Below are positions 27,543 through 40,200 of a stretch of DNA of 64,000 nt, piece by piece. The stretch's first letter is position 1; every line of letters starts with the position of its first letter. The position numbers and the translations under genes are program-made. The notes beneath the pieces were generated by a model. That model did no database searches and was not told where the DNA came from. It saw only the letters and a list, made by a program, of their open reading frames with translations. Source of the DNA: Corticium candelabrum (lineage: Eukaryota; Porifera; Homoscleromorpha; Homosclerophorida; Plakinidae); assembly GCF_963422355.1 (NCBI RefSeq), contig NC_085106.1:372701-436700 (forward strand). The letters are read 5' to 3'.

Positions 27543-30500
27543 GTGTGGTTGGTTCTCCACGATAGGCGTCGAAAAATGGTGGTTTCTCCATCTGAAGAGT
27601 GCTTCAATAACTCACTATTTGTTGATGATGCTGATTTATACCCCTTGCATCAGTACCAGTGAGAGATACTTGACCTATTTTTTTGTAAAAACAGTGACTT
27701 GAAACATTAATTTGTTGTAGGGATGTAGTTTCAACTGTGAAAGCTGAAGAATGTGGTCAATATGGACAGTTCATTCAGACTCAGTATGTCACACAGAGTG
27801 AATATGTTGCAGTCAACTGGACAGCATTTGATCAAGAAAGTGGTCTGCTAGATTACGAAGTTGGATTGGGAAGCAAAGATACTGGTACTGCAGACATCAG
27901 GCCATTTAAATCAACAGGAAGGCATCCTTTGACTACAATTATTGATTCAAACTTGAAGCATGACTCTCAGTTTTTTGTCATCATTAAAGCTACAAATCAG
28001 GCTCTTCTTTCTGTTACTAAAGTGGTTGGACCCATTGTTGTAGACACGACACCGCCAATCTTTACTGGTCAATTGAATGTCAGGCTTGTATCTAATCAGC
28101 TTGTTGTTTCATGGACTGCTGGAGCATTTCAAGATCAAGAAGACAGACATGGAATAGGGTTGCAATTGGCAATAGGTAAGCTATTTATTTATATGATTTT
28201 GTTTTTGGTTTTGTGACTTAAACTGTTGTTCATCAATCAAAGTTTTGTTTGATCAATTGCCAGGTTCATCGTTGAAAACAACAGATGTAATCAATTTCTG
28301 CCAAGTTGAAACATGTTTTGAAAAACGTGGCTCATCAGTGATTGTATTTATTGATTCTCTCATTAAACAGCTGCACAGTGGCATGGTTTATTACTTGTTT
28401 CTTAAAGCAACAAATGGTGCATCTCTTACACATATCATTACCTCAACATATGTTCACCAGGTCAATATTCCTTCAGTTGGTGTTGTAAATGATGTTGAGC
28501 CTAAAACAAGATCAACACAGTCTTGGTGGCAAGAAAAATATGGCATTTATCTAGATGGTGAGGACATTGACATTCAAACAACGAATTCTTCAATGGCAGC
28601 TCAGTGGTTTGGCTTTTCTCACGACTACCTTCCTACGACATATGAGTTTGGTGTTGGATCAGTTCCTTATATGGATGATATCGTTTCATTTAAGTCAGTA
28701 GGCAGCAAGACAACACATGTAGAATCTGGTTTGTCGCTTGCCAATCAGAGATTTTATATGACAATAAGAGCATCAAATGCAGTAGGCAATGTTACTGCTG
28801 CTTCAGATGGAGTACTCATAATGAATGACCTTGATGGTGACATTCAACAGGGAGCAGTGGTTGTTGATGGATGGGATATTGACTCTGATGTTGACTATCA
28901 ATCATCTCAATCAGAGGTTAGAGCTTCATGGCAATTTCCAGCATCTTTGCTATCATCACTATCACATTACCAATGGGCAATATATCAACGCAAACGCAAT
29001 ACTAGTTTTGAGGTGAAATCTTACCATTCTGTTGCGACTTCTGCTACTGCCTCAGCTGCAGGTATGAACCTGAATATTGGCAGTGAATATTATGTGTCTG
29101 TCAAGTTGTGCTATTCGGATGGATGCTCAAAAGTAGTGCATTCAGATGGATTTTATGTTGTTGGGCCACCCATTCCATCCACAGTTCAAGCAGTGTATAA
29201 TATCGATTTGAATACAGCTCTTCTGCAATGGGAACCATTCAGCGATCCTGAAATGTCTCATTATAGGTGGTCTATAGGCACAGCTACTGATGGTTCTCAG
29301 TTGCTGATTCCGTCCGGCACTGTGACTGCTTCTAATGAAACAGTAAGTCCTACTGGATTTTGTATTGGTGATACTGATGGTGTGTGATGTTTGTTGTGGT
29401 GTAGATGGTTGTTTCTGTAGCTGTGAACATGTCTGCTCATTATCCAGCTGTTGTCATCGTAAGGGGATATAATGCTGCTGGAGTAGACGCTGCTGTATCT
29501 GTTGATATGGAGTGGCAGGCAAATGGGAGGACAACACTTCGTTCTGCCATTGACACCGCTACTATGACTGTTTATGACGTTAAATCTTCCGAGGTAAAAG
29601 AATTGAGTTCATCTGATTGGCGTCAATTGGAGCACATGTTATCTAGCTTTACTGATATTCAGTACAGTGCAGAATCTGACAGACTAGCTGCTGCATGGCC
29701 ACGTCTCCGCTACCCATTGTATTCATGGTCTGTCTCTGAGACTTCTCGATATGTGCCTTGTGGATTACCAGGAGTTGTAGCATGTGGGGAGACTCCAACC
29801 AATCAATTAACGGTCTCTGATTTATCACTAATTCATGGACACAGATATTACTTTTGTGTGTGGTCAAATTCTACAAGCATACAACACGAGTATTTTAGAG
29901 AAGATTTGCCAGCTATCGAAGCATGCAGCAATGGAGTGACTGTGGACTTGGAGCCACCGGTTGGTGGGTGTGTGTCAGTTGGCAATAAAGTGGCAAATCA
30001 ATGTCAGAGCACTGGAAGGAAGGAAACACAATACCAAGCTGCTACAACAGAAATAGAACTATTTTGGTCAGGATTTTCAGACATTGAAACAACAGTACAT
30101 GCATCAGGAATTTCACATTATGAATACGCTATCGGTTTGGACAGCGTTTTGATTTGTCTTTTTTTGCATTTATGTTTGTGTTGAATCTTGCTTTAGGTTC
30201 TGCTGCTGGACTTGATGATGTTGTCCAGTTCACACTAGTTATAGCTGCTAATCAAGCTGTTGCACGTTCTTTGGCACTAAATGATGGAGAAATATATTAT
30301 GTTACTGTTAGAGGTGAGGAAACGTTTAGAGACAATGACTGTCTGAGTGATGGCTATTTTGCCTATTGTTAACAATCTTTTGCAGCCTTTGACTTGGTGG
30401 GTTTCTCAACTGACGCCTATTCTCCACCTATTGTTGTCGATTCCAGTCCTCCATCAATTGGAATAGTTACTGTGGGTGATTATTCCTCTAGCAGTACAAC

Positions 30501-33500
30501 TCACATTCAATCTCTAAGTCAAGTGACTGCACAATGGAGTCAAATAGATGACAAACACTCGGGAGTAGCTCACTTACAGTGGGCATTGGGATCTCGAATT
30601 GGTCATGCAGATCTGATGCCTTTCACTGCAATAGGCTTAGAACAAACGGGCAAAACAAGCACTCTCCAATTGACAGAAGGGCAGCTAGTGTTTGTGTCTG
30701 TGTTGGTATGGTTTGTGTTGCCTGTTTCCTAACCAACTGTTTGTTCTAATCATCACTTTTGGATATGCAGGCAACTAACCAAGCAGGTGTGACCACCATG
30801 TCAACTGCTAATGGTTACATAGTAGATGTCTCACCACCTACAACTGGTTATGTATTTGATGGGCCTAAAGCTAATGGAGTCCTGCAAAGTAGTAAAGACT
30901 TAGATTATGGGCCTTTGCTGACTCAGCTGAGTGCTCACTGGGGAGGATACCATGACATAGGAACAGGAATAGTTGACTACCAGTGGGCAATAGGATCATG
31001 TTCAGGATGCAGTGACATTATTTACTGGCACAGCACTGGTTTGGCAACAGGTATGATTCTCAATTGATTATTATTCGAGATCACAAGTGTAATCTTGAGT
31101 CTACATCTTTCAACATCTAAGTTGTTGATGCTAATTATATTTCTGAAAGTGCCTTAAATAATCGCTTACCAACCCCTTGGGCTAGCTATAGGGATCAACC
31201 ATGATTTTGACTGTTTAATTGATTAAAATTTTATTATGGGAAGGACAATGCTAACATCAGTCTGCTAGGGATACCTCTAATTTGCATTTCTGATTCTGTT
31301 GCTTGTTTTGGTGTGGTACCTTTCTAGATCTATTCTCCCCAGATTTGCTTAACATCTTGAGGATGATGTGAACAACATGCCATGTTTGGTGTAACAGCTG
31401 TCATCTCTTCTTGAAGTATCCAGACTTGGAAGACCTATGATAATTGAGTTTCTTTTGTACGGAACGCCGCTACGTATGAGTGATCTGTTTGCATGACTGT
31501 GCTTCCATATCTGAATACACTTAAGTGATCAGTTAGTTAATTGCTTGGTGCCCAGATCTGCGGTTGCTCTTCCACTTGTGCCTATTATCATACCATCCTA
31601 ATGAGCAATTTTATGTTGTCTGAAAAACTGGAGACAAAATGCAGACAAAACTGCAGACTTATGTAATCCTTATTTGTTAGGTGTTTGTTGTATTCCGATG
31701 AAAATGATATGTAGTACGTTTGTATTTGCTTTTTATGTTTTAGAAGGAAACTATGAAGGCCTATCTTTGATATCTGGTCATACGTACTATTCCTTGGTGA
31801 AAGCATGTGACGGTGCTGCTTTGTGCTCGTCTGTGGTAACATCTGATGGTCTCTTGGTAGACAACTCTCCACCCATTGCAGGATATGTAGTAGACGGTCT
31901 AAATGGAGAGGACAAGGGGTATCACACAGACAGGTAGCTTTAAGTTAATTTCCTTCTCGTCAATACACTGTCTTTTAATTAATATATTTAGAACTTCTGT
32001 TTCTGCTCGTTGGTTTGGTTTTCATGATCCTCACTCAACAATAAGTTATTTTGAGTGGTCAGTGGGGACATCTCCTGGCGCTGATGATGTACTAACATGG
32101 ACAAGTATACATCTAGCTGAGAAAGCAACACAGACGTCTCTCGACAATTTTTTACCTCTCAATAGGTTACTCTACGTATCAGTGAAAGCAGTAAACAAGG
32201 CCGGTTTGACTGTAACACGATGGTCTGATGGATTTGTAGTTGACAGCTCTCCTCCTGTTGTTGTCTCGGCACCACAGATAGATGTGACTTGGAGTGGCTC
32301 TTTCGTTCGTGGCACTCAATTTGATCGCTCTCAAGTCAGAGCTACTTGGCAGTTTAGTGACAGTGAATCAAAAGTTGTCAAACATTACTGGTCTCTTCGT
32401 TCTCATGATGGTTCAAGTGCTCCTTCTCTTCCCAGTGTTGTGGCTGAGGGAAATAGTGCTATAATGACTGGACTAAATCTAAATGACGGTGATCGATACT
32501 CAATGACAGTGACAGCATGCAATGGAGCTGCTTTGTGCACTACTGCTACGTCTGATGCAGTGTTGATAGACTCCACTGTACCATCCGTGGGAACATTTAG
32601 TGTTAACGTAGATACTGCAGCAATGATAGATCGATCGGTAGTGGGAGCTATGACATGGAGCAATCATCCCAGGCTTGATCAAGGCAGTCTGGATATTGCG
32701 TGGTTGGGATTTTCTGATCATCAGTCGGGCATCAGTCACTACGGTGTGTCTGTTGGTACATCATACGGACAGGGTGATCTGGACATGTCAGCTACACCAG
32801 CAACCATTAATCACGAGTCCATTAATACCACACAGCGAGCAGTTATACCAGTGAAACGACGATTGGTATATAATGAAAAGATTTTGATATCTATTTGGGC
32901 AGTGAATGGCGTTGGTGTCCCGAGTACTATGCGAACGGATACATTCACTCTTATCACTTCAGGAGATCCTCAGTTTGGAAGTTTGGAAAAGGAACGTTCA
33001 ACAGTTTGTAAGGTGCACACATGTGAGGGTCATTGTACGTGTGCTGCTCAAGGACAGTATTGTCCAACACAGTCTCCCTGCATAGTTTACAACTCAACAG
33101 ACATTCCTAGCCAGAAAAGTTTAGTTGTGATTCCTGACGTAATTCAGGGCAGGCTGTCAATTGATGCTGATTTTACTTCCTCTACTTGCAGTTTGAGCGC
33201 TTCATGGTCAATAGTCGGTGTCCAAACGGATATCTTGTGGTATGAATGGTCTGCTGGGAGAAAAGGCAAATCGGTGGGAAGTGGTGTACTTGAGAAAGCA
33301 ACAGAACAATACTGGTTTCCAGTATCAACTGGAATTGAAAGACGAGCTGCCCTACTCTTGCCGACTTCAAAACGACTGATCACAGGAGTTTCCTATGTCT
33401 TTTATCTAAGAGTTTGGTATTCTGCAGACCAGTATGCTGTCTTCGAATCCGATGGCATTACTATTGACTCACAACCACCGTTTGTACAGAGTGGACGAAG

Positions 33501-36500
33501 AGTGAAAGAAGTCCGGTCCACAACAGCCCCGTTTCATGATATTGACTACACACAGTCAACGAGTGATATCCACCTGCACTGGGAAGGTGTGTTTGCAACG
33601 GGAAAATATGGTGTGATTGAGCAATGGCGTATTTGTATTGGACAATCAGCGGGAGGTAAAAGCTTAACTTCTTTACCTTTTAGACGTGATTATGTAATGA
33701 ATTTTGCTTTGTAGTCTGCTCCTTGTACTTGGGTTACGTCTCAGCCAATGTCTCTAGTATGACCGTTTCTGGGTTGAAGTTGACACCACGCATCCGATAC
33801 TACACTTCTATAGCAGCCGTCAATCCTGTTGGACTCGAAGTCTCTTCATTGTCTGACGGAATTGTGGCAGACGTTGACAAACCAATCACCGGAGTCGTTC
33901 TGGATGGCTCTGATGCTCACGATGCGAGAGCACAAAGCAGTGAAAGCGAAGTGAGTGCGTCGTGGCACGGATTCATCGATCTCGACTCTTATATTCATCA
34001 CTACGAGTGGGCAGTTGGTCGTATGCCCGGCAGTAACGAAACGATGGCGTATAAAGATGTAGGACTGGCGTTGTCTGCGACATCATACGGTCTCAATCTG
34101 ACACACGGTGTCACGTACTACGTGAGCGTAGTGGCTGTAGATGCCGTCGGTATTCGCTCGGATGTCGTATCTTCCGATGGAATCGTCGTCGATACGTCGC
34201 CCTCTTTGAGTTACGTTTGTTTGCAAAGATCAGGCAACTTGGTGACCAACCCGTCGTTTGAACCGTCGTCGACTCCTTGTTCGTCTAGCACGTCGCTAGC
34301 GGACATTACAAACGGATGGAATGTCGACAACGTGTCTTGGATGAGAGCCGTCACACAATCAACCGACACCTACAATGGATGTTATTCTCTCTACTTTTTT
34401 GGTTCAATTAGTCAGAAGATTCCGACTACGCCAAAAACTGAATATCGCCTTGCTTTTTACGCATCTGTTTACAATGACACCTCAACCTCCTCCGCGGCTG
34501 TCAGCAGCATCTCAGCCACAGTATCAATTCCTTCTGGTACGCACACGTTCATCACTCAGCCTACGCATCATCAATCTGGAAGTCAACAATGGAATGGACA
34601 TTTTTTCGTATTTACTGCCACAGAAATGCAAACTAATATCACATTTACTTCAAAGGGTCGCAGTGGGATAATGATAGACCGCATTTCTGTTGATTACTGT
34701 TTGAATAGAAGTGAAGAGAAGAAGATGGGTAATGCGACCGTCATTAAGAATTCTCATTCAATATCTGTCGGAACTAGAAACTATTTTGGTTCATCTCCCC
34801 AACGAATTGCCGTCAATTGGGATATCAGAGACGCCGAAAGTGGGATAAGTAAGTATTGGTTTGCAGTGGGGACTGCAGAGGGTGGAGAGCAGTTGCAACG
34901 CTACACATCTGTTGGTCGAGCGACCTTTGCTATTACGTCTTCCCTCAGGCTACAACATAATTGGAATGTCTACATATCTGTCATTTCTTGGAATGACGCC
35001 GCCAAAGAGCGAGTTGTCTATTCAAGACCTTTTCTTGCAGACTTCTCTCATCCGCAAGCTGGTGCCGTCTTTGATGGAGAGACAGATGGTAGTGATGTAG
35101 ACTATCAGAGCACAACAGTGGTGTCTGCAAATTGGAAAACATTTTTAGACTCTGAAAGCGGTATTGCGGAATGCAAATGGGCAATCGGTAAGTGTTCGCC
35201 TTGCGTAATGTCTGAACGGTCATTCGAGGTGTGTGTCTAGCAGCCATGTTGTCATGTCTGTCTCTTTATTCTAGGCTCATCTCCTTCATTAGATGACATT
35301 CAACCTTACCACACGCTATCTCTTGGCTCGTTGAACGCTTCTAGAGTCGGACTAGTACTCACTCACGGTCAACGCGTCTACGTCCAAGTGATCTGCACAA
35401 ACGGTGCCGGTCTGTGCAGCCATGCGGTATCGGACGGAGTGATAATTGTGCTCAAGGATCCTTCCGGTACAGGCGCGTCTCTCACCGTATCAGCCAGCAG
35501 GACTGGAGAGTATGATAGCGAACCAAACGTTTTACCACAGACAGACAGTCTCCATTTGTCGTGGAGAGGCTTTGTGGATGACGTCACTTTGCTTCGGTAT
35601 GAAGTGAAGTTGAGCGGTACCGCTATTTCACCCAACGCGTCTCTAGCACAATGGAACGACGTCGGACACGTGAGGGAAACTTTTATTACCGGAATCAGAC
35701 TGCAAGACGAGGGATCCTACAGAGCTTACGTGCGGGCAGCAAATCTTGCGGGTTTAGTCAGCCCTAGTGTACACAACGACTTCTCCATAGTTGCGACGCG
35801 ACCACTAGACACAGGTAAATCTGACATTACGTAATGTCGACTTTAACTTAAGTTATCCTATCGTGATGGCAAACCACTAAGGTCATTGATGATCACATAT
35901 AGATCACTTATCGTCTGTCATATTGGGGTCTATTTAGCTCGTGAGCATCAGCTCTGAGTGATGATGCAATGGGTGTCCCGATGTTTGTAGTCTAGTCGGA
36001 AGAGACGTGATAACTGGGATCCGATCGATGCAAGATGCGTTGATCTTGTCTAGAATCTGCAGTGACCACGCGTGCCTCGTTAGCTTGTGCATTTTGCTTC
36101 CATATCGGTTTGGATGCTTTGCGGAGAGGCAATTACCGTATGTAGTGTCTAGTTTGTTGTCGATCCAGCCGGTTGTTCTAGCTGCGATACCGTCGAGATA
36201 ACTCTAGAGTCTAAAAACAGACGGTAGTATTGTTGTTGCACTAAATATATCGCTTCCGAATGAGGTAGATACGAGATAAACATGCAAAATCTAGTGGTTT
36301 TTACCGTAGTTAATTTATATTTGTGTTGCTAGCTGCTCCTATAAATTCGTCGTGGGAAGGCGCGACTGTCAAACTGACCTGGAAGGGCAAGTTCTCTCCG
36401 TCTGCCTTCAAGTACGAGCTTTCCGTCGGTACCGTTTCAGCTGGTACCGACGTTCTCAAGTTTATCGAAACGTCACAGACGGAATACTCGTTCACTCCTC

Positions 36501-36604
36501 TGCTAATCGACCGGAGCAAGGACTTTTACGTCGTACTGACAGCCATCACCGCTTCTGGTCTTCACTCGACTGCAAACCAACATTTCAAGGGTTCGAACAA
36601 TTGA
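22553..36604 (+). CDS. Giant secreted protein: dermatopontin, sushi, EGF and about 20 fibronectin-like repeats
   Basis: Twenty-three exons: 22553-22713, 22782-23153, 23225-23262, 23778-23951, 24009-24143, 24630-24734, 24794-25042, 25112-25244, 25296-26463, 26524-26910, 27197-27409, 27543-27658, 27721-28175, 28264-29342, 29405-30134, 30197-30313, 30386-30705, 30771-31050, 31744-31933, 31992-33655, 33715-35187, 35275-35814, 36333-36604. Every phase closes, giving about 3,456 aa. The signal peptide is VLALLLLCAPVNG. Residues ~25-190 are dermatopontin-like (NKDRQWRFYC, NDRLWRPYCC, DRRWRYKHC); ~191-248 a sushi/CCP domain; ~294-328 EGF-like (CQCSAGFSGQNC). From ~845 on, about 20 repeats follow the consensus DG-x-VDxSPPxxGxVxDG ... 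W-x-GFxDxESGIxxYxWAIG ... Y-x-xVxAxNxAG. An insert at ~34240 (NLVTNPSFEPS) looks like a carbohydrate-binding/galactose-binding-like module. No TM helix is visible. The role (matrix or adhesion) is inferred. Confidence 0.85.
23636..23716. repeat. (GT)n microsatellite, giant-gene intron 3
   Basis: About 40 TG units close to the sushi-domain exon acceptor. Confidence 0.95.
24202..24267. repeat. (GT)n microsatellite, giant-gene intron 5
   Basis: A pure TG run of about 66 bp, 58 bp after the exon 5 donor. Confidence 0.95.
27461..27541. repeat. (GT)n tract directly forming a splice acceptor
   Basis: The TG run ends in GTGTAG immediately before exon 12 (27543), so the microsatellite itself takes the place of the polypyrimidine tract. 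The exon model is supported by phase on both sides. Confidence 0.85.
31051..31743. other. Long intron of the giant gene without recognisable content
   Basis: A 693-bp intron between exons 18 and 19. I see no repeat, TE signature or further exon that keeps phase. Confidence 0.6.
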
Positions 36605-37272
36605 ATGTGTAAATAATAATTGACTCGGATATCGGTTACTTACTAGGATTGCTAGCGCGTGTAAGATGCATGATTGCGTAGCCTGATCCTTGAATGATTA
36701 TTCTAGACGAATAGACCACTACGTGTTGACTACTAGAGTGTCTTGCTATTTATCAATAACGGATTTCCTCATCACTTGGCTATTTCCATTTCGTGAAATT
36801 CATTACATCATTGAATGACAAGATCGGGTGTTTTCCTCAGATAGTCTAATAACTTTATGCAAATATCATTAAGCCAGTTATCGGCTCCACGATCACGACG
36901 AGAGAAAACGCACGAGGTGGTGCGTGTGGACCACAGCGGCTCGTATAGAAACCGCCTGCTCTACCCCCTCACTCGTTGATAACCAATAAGAAAGCATTCG
37001 TGTCGTTTACACTTGTTGTTGATTTAGTTCGAGACCAGCTGCCCGCCGGAATTGCGAGCAGGAGTGTCATCGTGAAGAGCAATTAGACCAATTAAGAGCT
37101 GCGAGGTTTCAAGTGATTCCATTACGTTCGCACCCACCAATTGAAGCAGTCGAGATTGGCACGTCCGTCCGATTGCCAGCTTCTTCGTCTTGTCCGCCTC
37201 TCATCGCTTTGTACGGCTTCTAACGCAAGTGCACAAGCTAGTGTGATGATTGATCTATCTGTTTAGGCTCAA
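36605..37272. other. Intergenic region between the giant gene and the cysteine-rich gene
   Basis: Contains a 192-nt open stretch, about 37030-37221, preceded by an AG acceptor-like site. It reads RNCEQECHREEQLDQLRAAR ... EAVEIGTS before a TAA and could be a 3' or alternative exon. No in-phase donor was found for it in exon 23, so it is not included in the gene model. Confidence 0.35.
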
Positions 37273-40200
37273 ATGGCTTTGAAGCGATGTTTTTTCGCTT
37301 TTGTTTCTTTGTGGGTTTGCTCGGGCGACAACGGCACTGCTCTCACTCTCCAGCGGCGTGCCGATGTGGTAAAGAGTGTGCATGGTGTGAATAGCGGCAA
37401 GACTCATAAAGTGGTCGACAAATTCACGAATCCGATGTTGAACAAAGACAGAGGAATAAAGGAACCGCTGGGTGGAGTGACTGGAATTCGTCCATCAGGA
37501 AACCCTGTCAAGTCCTCAGTAGACGGTGAAAACTTCAGTAAGGGCAAGCCTGGACTACCTAGAGTTATAACCGAACCGGTACGTTGCAGCTTCTTATTTC
37601 TCTCATTGTATACACCCTATTCCCACGTTGTGTTCGGTTGTGACTATGTTGTAGTTCAAGCGGTCATTTGTCTGCGAATCTAGTGGGAGAATCGATAGAT
37701 AATGAGACAGTCGCGTGCGTTTCCCACCGTTGGTGCCGCTGACTCCCATAAACAAGCACGCAGCTTCCACCTGGCGCTTACTTTACGCTTCTTGAGACAT
37801 GACTGGACACGTATGCTACCCTTGAATTTCCTCACGCCCTGCTGGGCTCGCATGCCTAAGGAGGAGCGAAGGCGGGGCTTATGATTGATGCGACCCGCCT
37901 TCTTGTTTGTGGTGTTTCTTGCTCTGCTTACTTGACGGCGTGCACTTCCGCGTCGATTGCATGCAGGAAACCGCACGCCAATCGAGTTGGTAGACGTTGT
38001 TTAGTCAAACAAGTAATCTAATTTGGTTGGTGAGTGCTCTCCTACTGCTGCTCGACCACAGAGACATTCCTCATGTTATAGCGCAAACACATGCAGGCGT
38101 TTCGTCGTCCGCATTCAGTGAATTGTCGCGTGTTGTGACGCGTTCGTTGACTTGTCTGTTTGCTGAAGTCGGTACTAGTCACAGTGGGATGTGCCTCTGC
38201 TGTGTAAGAGTGTCTGTCTGTCGGTTTTTGAATGCGTTTGTGTTGTTATGGTACATCAGCATATCTGCAGAATTAATTGGAACTGAAGCTCTTGGGTGGC
38301 AGTGTGTTAATTTGGTCAGAATAGCAATGAGTAAATTGGTCTAATAAGGAGGTCTGTCATGTAGACAGTAATATGGTGAACTAGAAATTGTGAAATAGGT
38401 TTGAGTTAAGTTAAATTTCTAAACAGTACTTGTTGATAATTATAGTTTCATTATTGATTTATGGAAAGGTGCATATTTTTAATACATTTGCTTTTAAATT
38501 TATTTGTTATTTATATTAATTTCTTTGCATACATTTTATATTGATGTTTTAGGTTGATGAGTTAACACATTCTTGTCCTGTTTCTACATTCTGGCACCCA
38601 ATACATGAACGGTGTCTTTCATGTCAGCCTGCTGGTAATGACTGTCCTCACAACTCTAGCTGCTGCTGTCCTGGCTTAAAGCAAATTGGGCTCATCTGTA
38701 AAGCTGTGATGTGCAGTTCAACAGAAGTAAGCGATAATTGTCGTTGTGAAAGACACAGTGAGTGTGACGTGTCTTGCTGCCGATATAAGATATGCCGGAA
38801 TTGTTCAGATGCATTCGCAAAAGTCAAAAATGGCAATTTGAACAACAGGAATAAAACTCAGTTTCCAGTCTGGCCTCGTACAACTCCAAGGTCTTTCTCA
38901 AAGTTTTGCAAAGATGAGCATACTAAAATGAGCAGTCCTGTCAATAAGAGTTGCTGTACGTCACAAGCTGACTGCTCTGATGATGAATGTTGTGTGTTTA
39001 AAAATGATTCATGTGGCCCCGGTGTGTGCAAACGATCATGTAAAGGCAAACTTCTTGAACAGCCAGAAGGGTGCCCAACTATTTTTTCCACAACAACAGC
39101 ACCTGATAGTGTTATTCCTTCTACGACAACAAAACCTCATCGTTTGGTGAGGTGTAAGACAGATGCCAAGTGTAGCAAAGGCTATTGTTGTGTAAAGACC
39201 AATAACAGTGTACGAGGAGTTTGCAGTCCATGTCCCACTGTTCCATATGATTTGGTCATTGATTTCGTAAATCAATATACCAATTGTTCACAATGCCCTG
39301 TAGGAATGATATGCATTAATGATGAGTGCAGATTTCCATCATGTTCAGGTGTTCCACCACCTAAGCAGTCATGGAACAAATATGAAAAGAATTGTTGTAA
39401 GGACAAGGCTGTGTACTGTGGTGAAACTAAGTGCTGTCGTGTGTTGTACAACAGTTCTGTAGCAGTTTGTCATAAGTGTGAAAACAATGATCCAGTTAGG
39501 GAAAGTGGGCGAAGCCTGATAAAACCAAGTCCACCACAGCAGTGTCGTAAGAAGTCTGATTGTGATGTAGCTGGCCTGTGCTGTGTAGCAGTGGCTCCAC
39601 GACAAGGCAAGGTCTGCTCAACTTGTGACAGTGATCCAGCAGCAGTGGCTACTCGAGATTTGGACAATAAACAGCAGGATGAATGTAGCACTGACTCTGA
39701 TTGTGGTGACAAAAAATGCTGTGTTCTGAATTCAAAGGGCAATAAAAGAGTATGTAAAAAGAAAGGGTGTCCACCGGAGTCAAACATTCAACATGGCAGT
39801 GAGTCCAGAGATGATGACACGTTCAGCAATGATCAAATCTGCACATCAAACAACGATTGTTCTCTTGAAGAGTGCTGTACACTTGTTGCCAATTCAGCAA
39901 GTAACCTAAGGGTTTGTAAGCCGTGTTTGGCAGTCTTCGCACGACGGCAATACATCAAAGCGATGCCTTGTTCAAGCGATGATGACTGTTTACCTAAGAA
40001 TGGTTCAACTTTTTGCTGTACGCATCATCCATCTTTATCTCGGGGCCAAAAACACTGTGTCCGTCGGGGAAAGGCAGAGTCTGTATGCATTGTTGGTAAT
40101 GTACCTACATCCAAGTTTACCTGCTCTTGTCAGGTGGGACTGAGTTGCCTTCCTGCTGCTGTGCAATATCAGGGACTGGATGACATTGGAGTTTGTGTGG

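Noticed and set aside
38858-39787. Minus-strand frames opposite the cysteine-rich gene
   Set aside because: Composition mirrors the plus-strand Cys codons. The plus frame has a signal peptide, ordered cysteine repeats and a poly(A) signal.
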